Assembly: GCA_035476815.1 (NCBI GenBank)
Contig: DATILD010000046.1
Coordinates: forward strand, 1 to 64,000
Length of the DNA: 64,000 nucleotides
From: Methylibium sp035476815
Lineage (GTDB): Bacteria > Pseudomonadota > Gammaproteobacteria > Burkholderiales > Burkholderiaceae_C
Direction: 5' to 3'
How positions within the stretch are numbered: position 1 is the stretch's first letter; each line of letters begins with the position of its first letter. This document shows, in pieces, positions 48,127 to 58,167 of this stretch. The notes beneath the pieces are model-generated. The model was not told the DNA's origin and searched no databases. It worked only from the letters and a program-made list of their open reading frames with translations. Both the position numbers and the translations under genes were made by a program.

Positions 48127-48941
48127 CGACGATGCCGTTCGGCCTCCTCATCATCGGCGACGAGATCCTGTCGGGCAAGCGCCAGGACAAGCACCTCGCC
48201 AAGGTCATCGAGCTGCTCGGCGCGCGCGGCCTGCAGCTCGCCTGGGCGCGCTATGTCGGGGACGAGCGCGGCCGCATCACGGCCGACCTGCGCGACGCCT
48301 TCGCGAGCGGCGCGACCGTGTTCAGCTGCGGCGGCATCGGCGCCACGCCCGACGATCACACACGCCAGTGCGCGGCCGCGGCGCTCGGCGTGCCGCTGGC
48401 GCTGCACCCGCAGGCGCGCGCGCTGATCCTCGAGCGCATGCGCGACGTGGCGATGGAGCAGGGCGTCGCGTTCGCGCCGGATCGCCCCGACAACGTTCAC
48501 CGGCTCGAGATGGGCGTGTTCCCGGCCGGCGCCGAGATCATTCCGAACCCCTACAACAAGATCCCCGGCTTCAGCTGCGCCGGCGCCGGCGGCGGGGCGG
48601 TGCACTTCGTGCCGGGCTTCCCGGTGATGGCTTGGCCGATGATCGAGGCGCTGCTCGACACCCGCTACGCGTCACTGCATGGACAAGGACGCCTGGCCGA
48701 GCAGTCGGTGATCGTGCCCGGCGCGATGGAGGCGACGCTCACGCCGCTGATGCAGGCCGTCGAGGCCGCCCACCCGGGCGTGAAGGTGTTCAGCCTGCCG
48801 AGCGTCGACCATCCGACCTACGGGCGGCACATCGAGCTCGGCGTCAAGGGCGCACCGGGGGCGGTGCCAGAGGCCTACCGGATGTTGACCGCCGGCCTGG
48901 CGCAACTCGGCATCGCGACGGGCCCGGAACTGGTGCGTTGA
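48123..48941 (+). CDS. CinA N-terminal / molybdopterin-binding-fold protein
   Basis: A 272-residue protein with a MoCF-type domain (about 1-170): LIIGDEILSGKRQDKHLAK near the start and FSCGGIGATPDDHTRQ near 70, the motifs shared by MoaB/MogA and the CinA N-terminus. The remaining 100 residues (VHFVPGFPVMAWPMIEALL onward) continue as in stand-alone CinA-like proteins. The nicotinamide-nucleotide amidase domain of full CinA is absent. By relation it could be an ADP-ribose or nicotinamide-nucleotide pyrophosphatase; the activity is not settled. It is translationally coupled to the EI24 gene. Confidence 0.85.
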   Translation: MTTMPFGLLIIGDEILSGKRQDKHLAKVIELLGARGLQLAWARYVGDERGRITADLRDAFASGATVFSCGGIGATPDDHTRQCAAAALGVPLALHPQARALILERMRDVAMEQGVAFAPDRPDNVHRLEMGVFPAGAEIIPNPYNKIPGFSCAGAGGGAVHFVPGFPVMAWPMIEALLDTRYASLHGQGRLAEQSVIVPGAMEATLTPLMQAVEAAHPGVKVFSLPSVDHPTYGRHIELGVKGAPGAVPEAYRMLTAGLAQLGIATGPELVR

Positions 48942-48965
48942 GCGGTCGGAGAGGTCGCCGATTTT

Positions 48966-48992
48966 GGTGCGTAATTGCACCACTACGATGCA
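48966..48992 (+). promoter_or_regulatory. NtrC-binding region upstream of glnA
   Basis: TGCACC-ACTAC-GATGCA (48976-48992) matches the NtrC consensus TGCACC-N5-GGTGCA with one mismatch. It overlaps a second palindrome, GGTGC-N6-GCACC (48966-48981). The centre lies about 100 bp upstream of the transcript start expected from the sigma-54 element at 49061, the usual enhancer distance. NtrC is encoded three genes downstream. Confidence 0.65.
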
Positions 48993-49060
48993 TTCGGCGG
49001 TGGTCAACCCGTCTGCGGGCGTCCGATCCCGCGCCAAATGCCCCGGAAGTGCCCAGCTTT

Positions 49061-49076
49061 GGGCATGCTTTCTGCT
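49061..49076 (+). promoter_or_regulatory. Candidate sigma-54 promoter of glnA
   Basis: GGGCATGCTTTCTGCT places GG (49062-49063) and GC (49074-49075) exactly 10 nt apart, as required for the -24/-12 elements (consensus TGGCAC-N5-TTGCA). The other positions match only partly. The start would fall near 49087, about 90 nt before the glnA ATG. An NtrC-type enhancer lies upstream. Confidence 0.55.
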
Positions 49077-49175
49077 AAATTCCCGCGTGCCTTTTTCGGG
49101 CCGGCGCCGGGCGTTGACGACCCCCGATGCACCTCTTACCCCCACAACCTCGAACCGCCTCGCTAGGAGCACCTG

Positions 49176-50591
49176 ATGGCCAAGACCGTCGCCGACGTGA
49201 TGAAGATGGTGAAGGACAACGAAGTCAAGTTCGTCGACTTCCGCTTCACCGACACCCGCGGCAAGGAGCAGCACGTTTCCGTGCCCGTCTCCCATTTCGA
49301 TGAAGACAAGTTCACCTCGGGCCACGCCTTCGACGGCTCCTCGATCGCCGGCTGGAAGGGCATCGAGGCCTCCGACATGCTGCTGATGCCGGACCCGAAC
49401 ACCGCCAACATCGATCCGTTCTTCGAAGAGCCGACGATCATCCTGACCTGCGACGTCATCGAGCCGGGCGACGGCAAGCCCTACGAGCGCGATCCGCGCT
49501 CGCTGGCCAAGCGCGCCGAGGCCTACATGAAGGCCTCCGGCCTGGGCGACGCCGCTTTCTTCGGTCCCGAGCCCGAGTTCTTCGTGTTCGACAGCGTGCG
49601 CTGGAGCGCCGACATGTCGGGCTGCTTCGTCAAGATCGAGTCGGAAGAGGGCGCCTGGAACTCCGGCAAGGAGTACGAGCACGGCAACACCGGCTTCCGC
49701 CCGGGCGTCAAGGGCGGCTACTTCCCGGTGCCGCCGGTCGACAGCTTCCAGGACCTGCGCTCGGAGATGTGCCTGATCCTCGAGTCGATGGGCATCCCGG
49801 TCGAGGTCCACCACCACGAGGTCGCGACCGCCGGCCAGATGGAGCTGGGCACCAAGTTCAGCACCCTGGTCCAGCGCGCCGACTGGCTGCAGCTGCAGAA
49901 GTACGTGATCCACAACGTCGCGCATGCCTACGGCAAGACCGCGACCTTCATGCCCAAGCCCATCGTCGGCGACAACGGCTCGGGCATGCACGTGCACCAG
50001 TCGGTCTGGAAGGACGGCAAGAACCTGTTCGCCGGCGACGGCTACGCGGGCCTGTCGGAGTTCGCGCTGTACTACATCGGCGGCATCATCAAGCACGCCC
50101 GCGCGCTGAACGCGATCACCAACCCGGGCACCAACAGCTACAAGCGCCTGGTGCCGGGCTTCGAGGCGCCGGTCAAGCTGGCCTACTCGGCCAAGAACCG
50201 CTCGGCCTCGATCCGCATCCCCTACGTCGCCAACCCGAAGGGCCGCCGCATCGAGGCGCGCTTCCCGGACCCGACCGCCAACCCCTACCTGGCCTTCAGC
50301 GCGCTGCTGATGGCCGGCCTGGACGGCGTCGAGAACAAGATCCACCCGGGCGAGGCCGCCACCAAGGACCTCTACCACCTGCCGCCAGAAGAGGACGCGA
50401 AGATCCCGACCGTGTGTTCGAGCCTGGATCAGGCGCTCGACTACCTGGACAAGGACCGTGCCTTCCTGACCAAGGGCGGCGTGTTCACCGACGCCTACCT
50501 GGACGCCTACATCGAGCTGAAGATGCAGGAGGTCACGCGGTTCCGCATGACCACCCATCCGATCGAGTTCGACATGTACTACTCGCTCTGA
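49176..50591 (+). CDS. glnA: Glutamine synthetase, type I
   Basis: A 471-residue dodecameric enzyme that makes glutamine from glutamate and ammonia. The signature FDGSSIAGW (about 50-58), the ATP-site KPIVGDNGSGMH, and the metal-ligand region VEVHHHEVATAGQMELG are present. The adenylylation site is Tyr400 in KDLYHLPPEE, so activity is set covalently by GlnE according to PII state. GGAGCACCTG precedes the ATG. Transcription is probably driven by sigma-54 and NtrC. A strong terminator separates glnA from the DUF4124, ntrB and ntrC genes that follow. Confidence 0.98.
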   Translation: MAKTVADVMKMVKDNEVKFVDFRFTDTRGKEQHVSVPVSHFDEDKFTSGHAFDGSSIAGWKGIEASDMLLMPDPNTANIDPFFEEPTIILTCDVIEPGDGKPYERDPRSLAKRAEAYMKASGLGDAAFFGPEPEFFVFDSVRWSADMSGCFVKIESEEGAWNSGKEYEHGNTGFRPGVKGGYFPVPPVDSFQDLRSEMCLILESMGIPVEVHHHEVATAGQMELGTKFSTLVQRADWLQLQKYVIHNVAHAYGKTATFMPKPIVGDNGSGMHVHQSVWKDGKNLFAGDGYAGLSEFALYYIGGIIKHARALNAITNPGTNSYKRLVPGFEAPVKLAYSAKNRSASIRIPYVANPKGRRIEARFPDPTANPYLAFSALLMAGLDGVENKIHPGEAATKDLYHLPPEEDAKIPTVCSSLDQALDYLDKDRAFLTKGGVFTDAYLDAYIELKMQEVTRFRMTTHPIEFDMYYSL

Positions 50592-50611
50592 TCGAGTCGA
50601 CCGGCGTGAAG

Positions 50612-50637
50612 AAGGGACGGCGCTGCCGTCCCTTTTT
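50612..50637 (+). terminator. Rho-independent terminator after glnA
   Basis: A perfect 8-bp stem GGGACGGC (50614-50621) and GCCGTCCC (50625-50632), extended by AA/TT, has a 3-nt loop and is followed by TTTTT. It lies 22 bp after the glnA stop. Confidence 0.92.
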
Positions 50638-50730
50638 CATTGGCGGCGGTGCACCTGCGGGAGGCGCCGCACGTTGGAGCATCGATGCCCGATACTCTCG
50701 GGCACGCGGTGACGCGCACAGGGGGCATGG

Positions 50731-51231
50731 ATGCTGAGAGTGATCAGGCTGGGCGTGGGATTCCTGCTGGCGGCGCTGGCCGCGGCCGGCACCGGGGCCC
50801 AGGAGCGCGTGGTCTACAAGTGCCCCGGCAACCTCTACACCGACGCGCTGACGGCCAAGGAGGCCGAGGCCAAGGGCTGCGTCCGCCTCGAAGGCGCGCC
50901 GGTCACGGTGATCCAGTCGACGCCGGTGCCCAGGCGCGAGGGCTCGAACGCCAGCACGCCGCGCGGCAGCGACACGCGCGTCGATCCCAACGACCAGAAG
51001 ACGCGCGACGCCGACAAGCGCCGCATCCTCGAGTCCGAACTGCGGCGCGAGGAGGAGCGCCTCGCCGGGCTGAAGGCCGAGTACAGCAACGGCCAGCCGG
51101 AACGCCGCGGCGACGAGAAGAACTACCAGAAGTACCTCGACCGCGTGGCCGCGATGAAGGCCGGCATCGAACGCTCCGAGAGCGACATCGCCGCACTCAA
51201 GCGCGAGCTGGCCAAGCTGCCGCCCAACTGA
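50731..51231 (+). CDS. DUF4124-type secreted protein with C-terminal coiled coil
   Basis: A 166-residue protein with a signal peptide (about 1-23, ending AAAGTGAQ). A short N-terminal DUF4124-like domain (about 24-65) contains the pattern VYKCPGNLYTD and two cysteines (Cys31, Cys50) that could pair in the periplasm. The rest (about 85-160) is strongly charged and predicted coiled coil (ADKRRILESELRREEERLAG). The function is unknown. Its position between glnA and ntrB is conserved in Burkholderiales as I recall, but no link to nitrogen control has been shown. Confidence 0.8.
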   Translation: MLRVIRLGVGFLLAALAAAGTGAQERVVYKCPGNLYTDALTAKEAEAKGCVRLEGAPVTVIQSTPVPRREGSNASTPRGSDTRVDPNDQKTRDADKRRILESELRREEERLAGLKAEYSNGQPERRGDEKNYQKYLDRVAAMKAGIERSESDIAALKRELAKLPPN

Positions 51232-51274
51232 TGGTCGTGGCGTGCGGCGCGGTGTCGAGCCTGTCGAGGTGTCC

Positions 51275-52354
51275 GTGAGCAGCGGCGTGCCGGTGCAGCG
51301 CTGGCAGGAGTCCTTCGACCTGCTGGCCACGATGGTGGCGATCGTCGAGCCGGGCGGCCGCTGCCTGTTCGCCAACACCGCCTTCGAGAACGTGGTCGGC
51401 CAGTCGCGCCGCCATGTGCTGCGACGCGACTGGTTCGAGTGGTTCGTCGAGGCCGACCTGGTGCGCGAGACGGTCGCGGCGGTGGCGAGCAACGAGTTCT
51501 CGACCAGCCGCCTCGACGCCCAGCTCAAGCGGCCGCCGCCGGCACCGGGCGAGCCGGTGCTGGTGCACGTGATCGTCAACCAGATGGACCAGCCGGCGGT
51601 GACGCTGGTCGAGCTGATCGAGATCGAGCAGCAGACCCGCCAGGACCGCGAGGAGCGCGCGCTCGACCAGGTGCAGGCCAACAAGGAGCTGATCCGCAAC
51701 CTCGCGCACGAGATCAAGAACCCGCTCGGCGGCATCCGCGGCGCGGCGCAGCTGCTGCAGATGGAGGTCGAGTCGAAAGGTCTCGGCGAGTACGCGCAGG
51801 TCATCATCCACGAGGCCGACCGCCTGCAGGCGCTGGTCGACCGCCTGCTGGCGCCGCACCGCAAGCCGCATGTGGTGAGCGACGTCAACATCCACGAGGT
51901 CTGCGAGCGGGTGCGCTCGCTGATCCTGGCCGAGTTCCCGAAGGGCCTGGCGGTCGACCGCGACTACGACGCGTCGATCCCCGACTTCCGCGGCGACCGC
52001 GAGCAGCTGATCCAGGCGGTGCTCAACATCGCCCACAACGCCGCCCAGGCGCTCGCCGATCGCATCGCGGCCGGCGACGCGCGCATCGTGCTGCGCACGC
52101 GGGTCGCGCGCCAGGTGACGATCGGCAAGCAGCGCTTCCGTTTGGCACTGGAATTGCATATCGAGGACAACGGGCCGGGCGTGCCCGAGGCCATCCGCGA
52201 TCGCATCTTCTACCCTCTGGTGTCGGGACGCGAAGGCGGGTCAGGCCTCGGTCTCACGCTGGCGCAGACCTTCGTGGCGCAACACCAGGGCGCGATCGAC
52301 TGCGACAGCGAACCCGGCCGCACGCTCTTCAGGATCACGATGCCGCTGCCCTGA
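51275..52354 (+). CDS. glnL: Nitrogen regulation sensor histidine kinase NtrB
   Basis: A 359-residue cytoplasmic kinase/phosphatase that controls NtrC phosphorylation under GlnB control. It has an N-terminal PAS domain (about 8-110), the H box with His145 (RNLAHEIKNPLGGIRGAAQLL), and the ATPase N box (NIAHNAAQAL), D box (IEDNGPGVP) and G box (GREGGSGLGLTLA). No membrane segment is present, as expected. The GTG at 51275 is preferred because GAGG lies 5 nt upstream; a GTG at 51242 would add 11 residues. ntrC follows 38 nt downstream. Confidence 0.96.
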   Translation: MSSGVPVQRWQESFDLLATMVAIVEPGGRCLFANTAFENVVGQSRRHVLRRDWFEWFVEADLVRETVAAVASNEFSTSRLDAQLKRPPPAPGEPVLVHVIVNQMDQPAVTLVELIEIEQQTRQDREERALDQVQANKELIRNLAHEIKNPLGGIRGAAQLLQMEVESKGLGEYAQVIIHEADRLQALVDRLLAPHRKPHVVSDVNIHEVCERVRSLILAEFPKGLAVDRDYDASIPDFRGDREQLIQAVLNIAHNAAQALADRIAAGDARIVLRTRVARQVTIGKQRFRLALELHIEDNGPGVPEAIRDRIFYPLVSGREGGSGLGLTLAQTFVAQHQGAIDCDSEPGRTLFRITMPLP

Positions 52355-52392
52355 CCACCGTCGGGGATGCCGACCAGGGACCACGCAAGCGC

Positions 52393-53874
<1,482 letters not shown>

Positions 53875-53896
53875 GCGCCGCGAGCCCCGGCTCGGC

Positions 53897-55894
53897 TCAC
53901 GGGGCCAGGTGCTTCGCGAGGAACTTCTCGACGCGGCTCCAGAAGTCCACGTCGTTGGCGGGCAAAGCCCAGCCATGGCCTTCGTCGGCGTAGAGAACCC
54001 ACTCGACATCGGCCTTGCTGGCCTTCAGGGCATCGCGCAGCCGGTTCGCGTGTTCGATCGGCACGCGCCGATCGGCGCCGCCATGGGCCAGCAGTAGTGG
54101 CCGCTGGATCTTGTCGGCTTGCTTCAGTGGCGAATTGGCCGCCAGCATCGCGGCGTCCTGCTTGGGATCGCCGATCAGCACCGGATACCCGTAGGCCTTG
54201 GCGTCCGCGCTGATGTCGCTCCAGTGAACCGAGTACATGAGGTCGATGTCGGTCACCGCCGCCCAGCTCACCGCGCAGCGATAGGGGTCCGTTGGCCTCA
54301 CCAGGCCCATCAATGCAGCGTAGCCGCCGTAGCTCGCGCCAGCAATGCAGGCACGCTTGGAGTCAGCCCACCCGCGCTTCGCCGCGGCGCCGAGTGCGTC
54401 GACCAAGTCGTCCTGCATCGCCTGGCCCCATTGACGCCAGCCGGCCGTGAAGTGATTGAAGCCGAAGCCCGCGCTACCGCGAAACTCCGGCTGCAGCACC
54501 ACGTACCCGCGCGAGGCCAGAAACTGCGCCTCGGCATCGAATCCCCAGCTGCGGCCGCGGACCCAGGGGCCGCCGTGCACCATCACCACCGCCGGCCATG
54601 GGCCTTTGCCAACGGCCGGCCTGGTGACGTACATCGGGATCTTGAGTCCGTCACGGGCCTCGAATTCAAGGAAGTCTTCGGTGCCCATGCGCGCCGGGTC
54701 GAGCCATGGTCTCGATTGGCCGATGCGCGACAGCGCGTTTGCGGCCACGTCGAAGACGTAGTACTGGTTCGGCTGGCGGTCGGAGAACGTGCGCACGAGC
54801 AGCCGGTTCGGCTCTTCGCAACGCCCACAGGAGACGATGTTCACGGTGTCCGGCAGCGCCGCATCGATGCGCTTCTGCAAGTCACGCAGCTTCGGATCGA
54901 ACCAGTGCGTGGCCACGGCGTCGGCCGTGTAGACGGCGCCGATCAGCCGACCGGTTTTGCTGTCCTGCACGAGCTGACCGTCGAAGCTGAAGCCCGCGAC
55001 CGCGATGATCGGTTCAGGATCGCGAGCGCGCTTCTCGATGTCGAACCGGAACATTGCCGTCGTCCGACGTGGGCCATGGCCGCCAAGGGTGTACAAGGAG
55101 CCGGCCCCATCGATCGCTATCGGATCCGGGTAATCGCCCTTGTTGCGGTCGCCGGTGGCGACGACGGCCCAGTTGTCGCTCTCGCCCTGGCGCACGAAGA
55201 CCCGCACATTGGGCCCTTCATGGGCGACGGCGGCGCGCGGTACGCCCAGCACATCGACGGTCCATTCGAGGACACGGGCGTCACGCGGACCCGGATGCGC
55301 CCGCCGCTGTCCCGTCGTGGTGTCGAGCAGGTGCAGCACGGTGTTGCGGAGTTCACCCGTGTCGTCGAACTTGTACTCTTGGACAACGACGTTGCTCTCG
55401 CCGCCGCGCGCGGCATGGAAGACGAAATTCCACGGGAGGACGCGGCGCTCGATCGTGCTCGCCCTGCGTTCGAAGTGGGTTCGCCGCTCGATCAGTTCGC
55501 GGTGGCCGCTACCGTCGCGGTTGACCGCGAACAGCCCGGTGCCCGCACGGTAAGCACCGGCACGGCTGTTGTCCGACAGCGTGTAGACGATCCGCTCGTC
55601 GTTGACCCAGTGAAACTCGTCGACGTCGGCATCGCCCGATCCCGCGACGACCTTGACCGACATCTTCTCGCCCAGTTCGATCACGGCTAGCTGCATGCGG
55701 CCCACATCGGTGCCGGCGGTTGCCGCGATGTAGCGGCCCGAGGGCGACATCTTTGCGTTGTCGACCAGCGGGAGGCGGAAGAAGTCGGCTACCGGCGGCG
55801 CGTCGGCGGCGAGTGCGGGCAGCGCCGACGCGGCCACGCCGATCGCCGCCAGCAGCCGACGAATGAAAGTGGAAAACGGACGCGACCGCAGCAT
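53897..55894 (-). CDS. S9 family (prolyl oligopeptidase-like) secreted peptidase
   Basis: A 665-residue serine peptidase with a signal peptide (about 1-30, ending LPALAA). An N-terminal beta-propeller-like region (about 35-400) precedes the alpha/beta-hydrolase domain. The catalytic triad is visible as Ser521 (GASYGGYAALMG), Asp608 (HGGADRRVP) and His640 (DEGHGWALP), in the order and spacing of acylaminoacyl-peptidase-type S9C enzymes. GAGGAGC lies 5 nt before the ATG. It stands alone, convergent with ntrC. The peptide substrate is unknown. Confidence 0.92.
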   Translation of the reverse strand: MLRSRPFSTFIRRLLAAIGVAASALPALAADAPPVADFFRLPLVDNAKMSPSGRYIAATAGTDVGRMQLAVIELGEKMSVKVVAGSGDADVDEFHWVNDERIVYTLSDNSRAGAYRAGTGLFAVNRDGSGHRELIERRTHFERRASTIERRVLPWNFVFHAARGGESNVVVQEYKFDDTGELRNTVLHLLDTTTGQRRAHPGPRDARVLEWTVDVLGVPRAAVAHEGPNVRVFVRQGESDNWAVVATGDRNKGDYPDPIAIDGAGSLYTLGGHGPRRTTAMFRFDIEKRARDPEPIIAVAGFSFDGQLVQDSKTGRLIGAVYTADAVATHWFDPKLRDLQKRIDAALPDTVNIVSCGRCEEPNRLLVRTFSDRQPNQYYVFDVAANALSRIGQSRPWLDPARMGTEDFLEFEARDGLKIPMYVTRPAVGKGPWPAVVMVHGGPWVRGRSWGFDAEAQFLASRGYVVLQPEFRGSAGFGFNHFTAGWRQWGQAMQDDLVDALGAAAKRGWADSKRACIAGASYGGYAALMGLVRPTDPYRCAVSWAAVTDIDLMYSVHWSDISADAKAYGYPVLIGDPKQDAAMLAANSPLKQADKIQRPLLLAHGGADRRVPIEHANRLRDALKASKADVEWVLYADEGHGWALPANDVDFWSRVEKFLAKHLAP

Positions 55895-55974
55895 TGGGGC
55901 TCCTCGTACGGGAATAGGTGCGCCTATGCTGCCGCAAATCCGCGCGGCAGCCCTTCCTTGGTCTGGGGGTTGGA

Positions 55975-56754
55975 CTAGGTCGACGACAGTGTCACCACCA
56001 CCGGGGCGTGGTCGCTCGGCCGCTCGTTCTTGCGCGGCAGCTTGTCGATCGTACAGGCCGTCACCGCGGGGCGCAGCGCCTCGCTGACGAGGATGTGGTC
56101 GATCCGCAGGCCCTGGTTCCTCCGGAACGCGAGGTTGCGGTAGTCCCACCAGCTCCAGCTCTTCGGCGGCTGCTCGAACAGGCGGAAGGCGTCGTGCAAG
56201 CCGAGACCGAGCAGGGCCTGGAAGTGGCCGCGCTCCTCGGGCGTGCAGTGGATCTGGCCGGCCCAGGCGACGGGGTCGTGCACGTCGCGGTCCTCGGGGG
56301 CGATGTTGTAGTCGCCCATCAACACCAGCCGCGGGTGCGCGGCCAATTCCTCGCGCACCCAGTCGCGCAGCGCACGCAGCCACTGCATCTTGTATTCGAA
56401 CTTGTCGCTGCCCGGCGCCTGGCCGTTGGGGAAGTAGGCGCCGATGACGCGGAGGTCGCCGGAGGTGCCCGCGATCACGCGCGCCTGCTCATCGGCGAAG
56501 CCCGGGATGTTGCGCACGATGTCGGCAGCGGGTTCGCGCGACAGCAGCGCGACGCCGTTGTAGGTCTTCTGCCCGAACCACTGCGCCGCGTAGCCGGCCG
56601 CCGCGAGCTCCGCATGCGGGAACTTGTCGTCGATCAGCTTGGTTTCCTGCAGCACGATCGCGTCGACCGGATTGGCGGCGAGCCAGTCCAGCAGCTGCGG
56701 CAGCCGCACCGCGAGGGAGTTGACGTTCCAGGTAGCCAGGCGCAGTTCGGGCAC
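55975..56754 (-). CDS. xthA: Exodeoxyribonuclease III
   Basis: A 259-residue Mg-dependent DNA-repair nuclease with 3' exonuclease and AP-endonuclease activity. The endonuclease/exonuclease/phosphatase fold motifs are complete: the start RLATWNVNSLAVR, the metal Glu in VLQETKL, MGDYNIAPEDRDVHDP, the LRIDHILVS segment and the C-terminal catalytic His in SDHAPVV. It has no accessory domain. The gene is co-oriented with fliA but separated from it by 60 bp. Confidence 0.96.
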   Translation of the reverse strand: MPELRLATWNVNSLAVRLPQLLDWLAANPVDAIVLQETKLIDDKFPHAELAAAGYAAQWFGQKTYNGVALLSREPAADIVRNIPGFADEQARVIAGTSGDLRVIGAYFPNGQAPGSDKFEYKMQWLRALRDWVREELAAHPRLVLMGDYNIAPEDRDVHDPVAWAGQIHCTPEERGHFQALLGLGLHDAFRLFEQPPKSWSWWDYRNLAFRRNQGLRIDHILVSEALRPAVTACTIDKLPRKNERPSDHAPVVVTLSST

Positions 56755-56814
56755 GCGATCTCCGGATCGGCCGGGGCGGGGCCGCTCGGGAACGATTGTG
56801 CCCGGCGTGCTGCG

Positions 56815-57549
56815 CTACCAGTCGCGCAGGCGGCGACGCAGCTTGGTGACGATCTTCTCGTGGATCTGGCAGACGCGCGGCGCACTGACGCCGAGCGCGG
56901 CGCCGACCTCGCGCAGCGGCGCGCCGTGGTCGTAGATCAGCTCCATCACCAAGCGCTCGTGGGCTTCGAGGGCGTCGAAGGCGCGGTGCAGCGCCGCATG
57001 GCGCTGGCGCTGCTGGACGGCGCGCAGCGGGTCCGCCTCGTCGTCGAGCGGGTTCGCGACGTCGGCATCAGGCCAGTAGGGCGCCGGCAGGTCCTCGAGC
57101 ACCTCGCCCGCATCGTCCTGCGCGCGCAGGGCGCCGGCGCCGATCTCGCTCATGCAGTCGTGGAACTCGGACAGCGACCAGTCGAGCTCGTTGGCGACTT
57201 CCTGCGCGCGCGGCGCCCGGCCCAGCCGGTGCTCGAGCCGCTGCACGGCGGCGCGCACGCGACGGTGGCGCGCCCGCGTCTCGCGCGGCAGCTCGTCGAA
57301 CTGGCGCAGTGCATCGAGCATCGCACCCTCGATGCGGCGGGCCGCGTAGGTCTCGAAGCTGGCGCCTTCGACCGCTTCGTAGCGGTTCAGCGCATCGTCG
57401 AGGCCGATGAGACCGGACTGCATCAGATCGTCCATCTCCACATGCGCGGGCAGGCGGCTGCGCAGCCGCGACGCGACCCGCCGCACGAGCGGCTGGTGAG
57501 CCTTCAGCTGGGCGCTGCGGTGGCGGGACGAGACGGGCGATGAGGTCAT
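56815..57549 (-). CDS. fliA: FliA-type RNA polymerase sigma factor (sigma-28)
   Basis: A 244-residue sigma factor with regions 2 (MDDLMQSGLIGLDDALNRY, then FETYAARRIEGAMLDALRQFDELPR), 3 (RLGRAPRAQEVANELDWSLSEF) and 4 (HERLVMELIYDHGAPLREVGAALGVSAPRVCQIHEKIVTKLR). The ARRIEGAMLDxLR pattern and the presence of region 3 mark the FliA family rather than ECF factors. Unusually, no flagellar gene is in view; it lies between xthA and folA. It could be the genome's FliA in an odd place or a paralogue with another regulon. An imperfect AGACA/TGTCT repeat (57594-57614) lies in the 126-bp leader. Confidence 0.9.
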   Translation of the reverse strand: MTSSPVSSRHRSAQLKAHQPLVRRVASRLRSRLPAHVEMDDLMQSGLIGLDDALNRYEAVEGASFETYAARRIEGAMLDALRQFDELPRETRARHRRVRAAVQRLEHRLGRAPRAQEVANELDWSLSEFHDCMSEIGAGALRAQDDAGEVLEDLPAPYWPDADVANPLDDEADPLRAVQQRQRHAALHRAFDALEAHERLVMELIYDHGAPLREVGAALGVSAPRVCQIHEKIVTKLRRRLRDW

Positions 57550-57675
57550 CGAGGGAAGTGCAGGAGAAAGACCCGGCAGTTACAAATTCTGCGAGACAAG
57601 GCGACACCCTGTCTGCGAAATACGACCGGGAATTGGCAGTTGGAAGGAGCCCGGGGCCCGTCGGCTCTGAAGCAT

Positions 57676-58167
57676 TCAGGGTAGGCGTCGGAAAATCACG
57701 AAGGCATAGGGCCAGCCGGCCTCGCCGTCGTGCCGCTCGCGCGACACCTCGACGAAAGCGCTGCGGTCCCACGGGGGCAGGAAAGTGTCGGCCTCGAACT
57801 CGGCGTCGATCTCGGTCAGCACCACCTCGTCGGCCCGCGGCAGCGCCTGCGCGTAGAGCTCGCCGCCGCCGATCACGAACACGCGCTCGGCATCGGCGAG
57901 CCGCGCCAGGGCGACGTCGAGCGATGCGGCAGCCTCCGCGCCGTCGGCCCGCCATGCCGGGTTGCGCGTCACGACGACGTTGCGTCGTCCCGGCAACGGC
58001 CGGAAGGCCGGCGGCAGCGAGTCCCAGGTCTTGCGGCCCATCACCACCGGGCAGCCCATGGTCGTGCGGCGGAAGTGCGCGAGGTCCGCCTTGAGCTGCC
58101 AGGGCATGGTGCCGCCGAGCCCGATGGCGCCGTTGCGCGCCACCGCCGCGATCACGGCCAGCTTCAT
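57676..58167 (-). CDS. folA: Dihydrofolate reductase
   Basis: A 163-residue NADPH-dependent enzyme that regenerates tetrahydrofolate. Typical motifs are IAAVARNGAIGLGGTMPWQLKADLAHFRRTT (about 6-36, with catalytic Asp28 in the KADLAHF stretch), VVMGRKTWDSLP, NVVVTRN and FVIGGGELYAQALP. Its ATG overlaps the thyA stop codon (ATGA, 58167-58164), so it is made together with thymidylate synthase, whose dihydrofolate product it recycles. Confidence 0.97.
   Translation of the reverse strand: MKLAVIAAVARNGAIGLGGTMPWQLKADLAHFRRTTMGCPVVMGRKTWDSLPPAFRPLPGRRNVVVTRNPAWRADGAEAAASLDVALARLADAERVFVIGGGELYAQALPRADEVVLTEIDAEFEADTFLPPWDRSAFVEVSRERHDGEAGWPYAFVIFRRLP

Noticed and set aside
57594..57614. AGACA/TGTCT imperfect inverted repeat upstream of fliA
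   Set aside because: Short, with an internal mismatch, and no regulator to link it to; mentioned only in the fliA entry.
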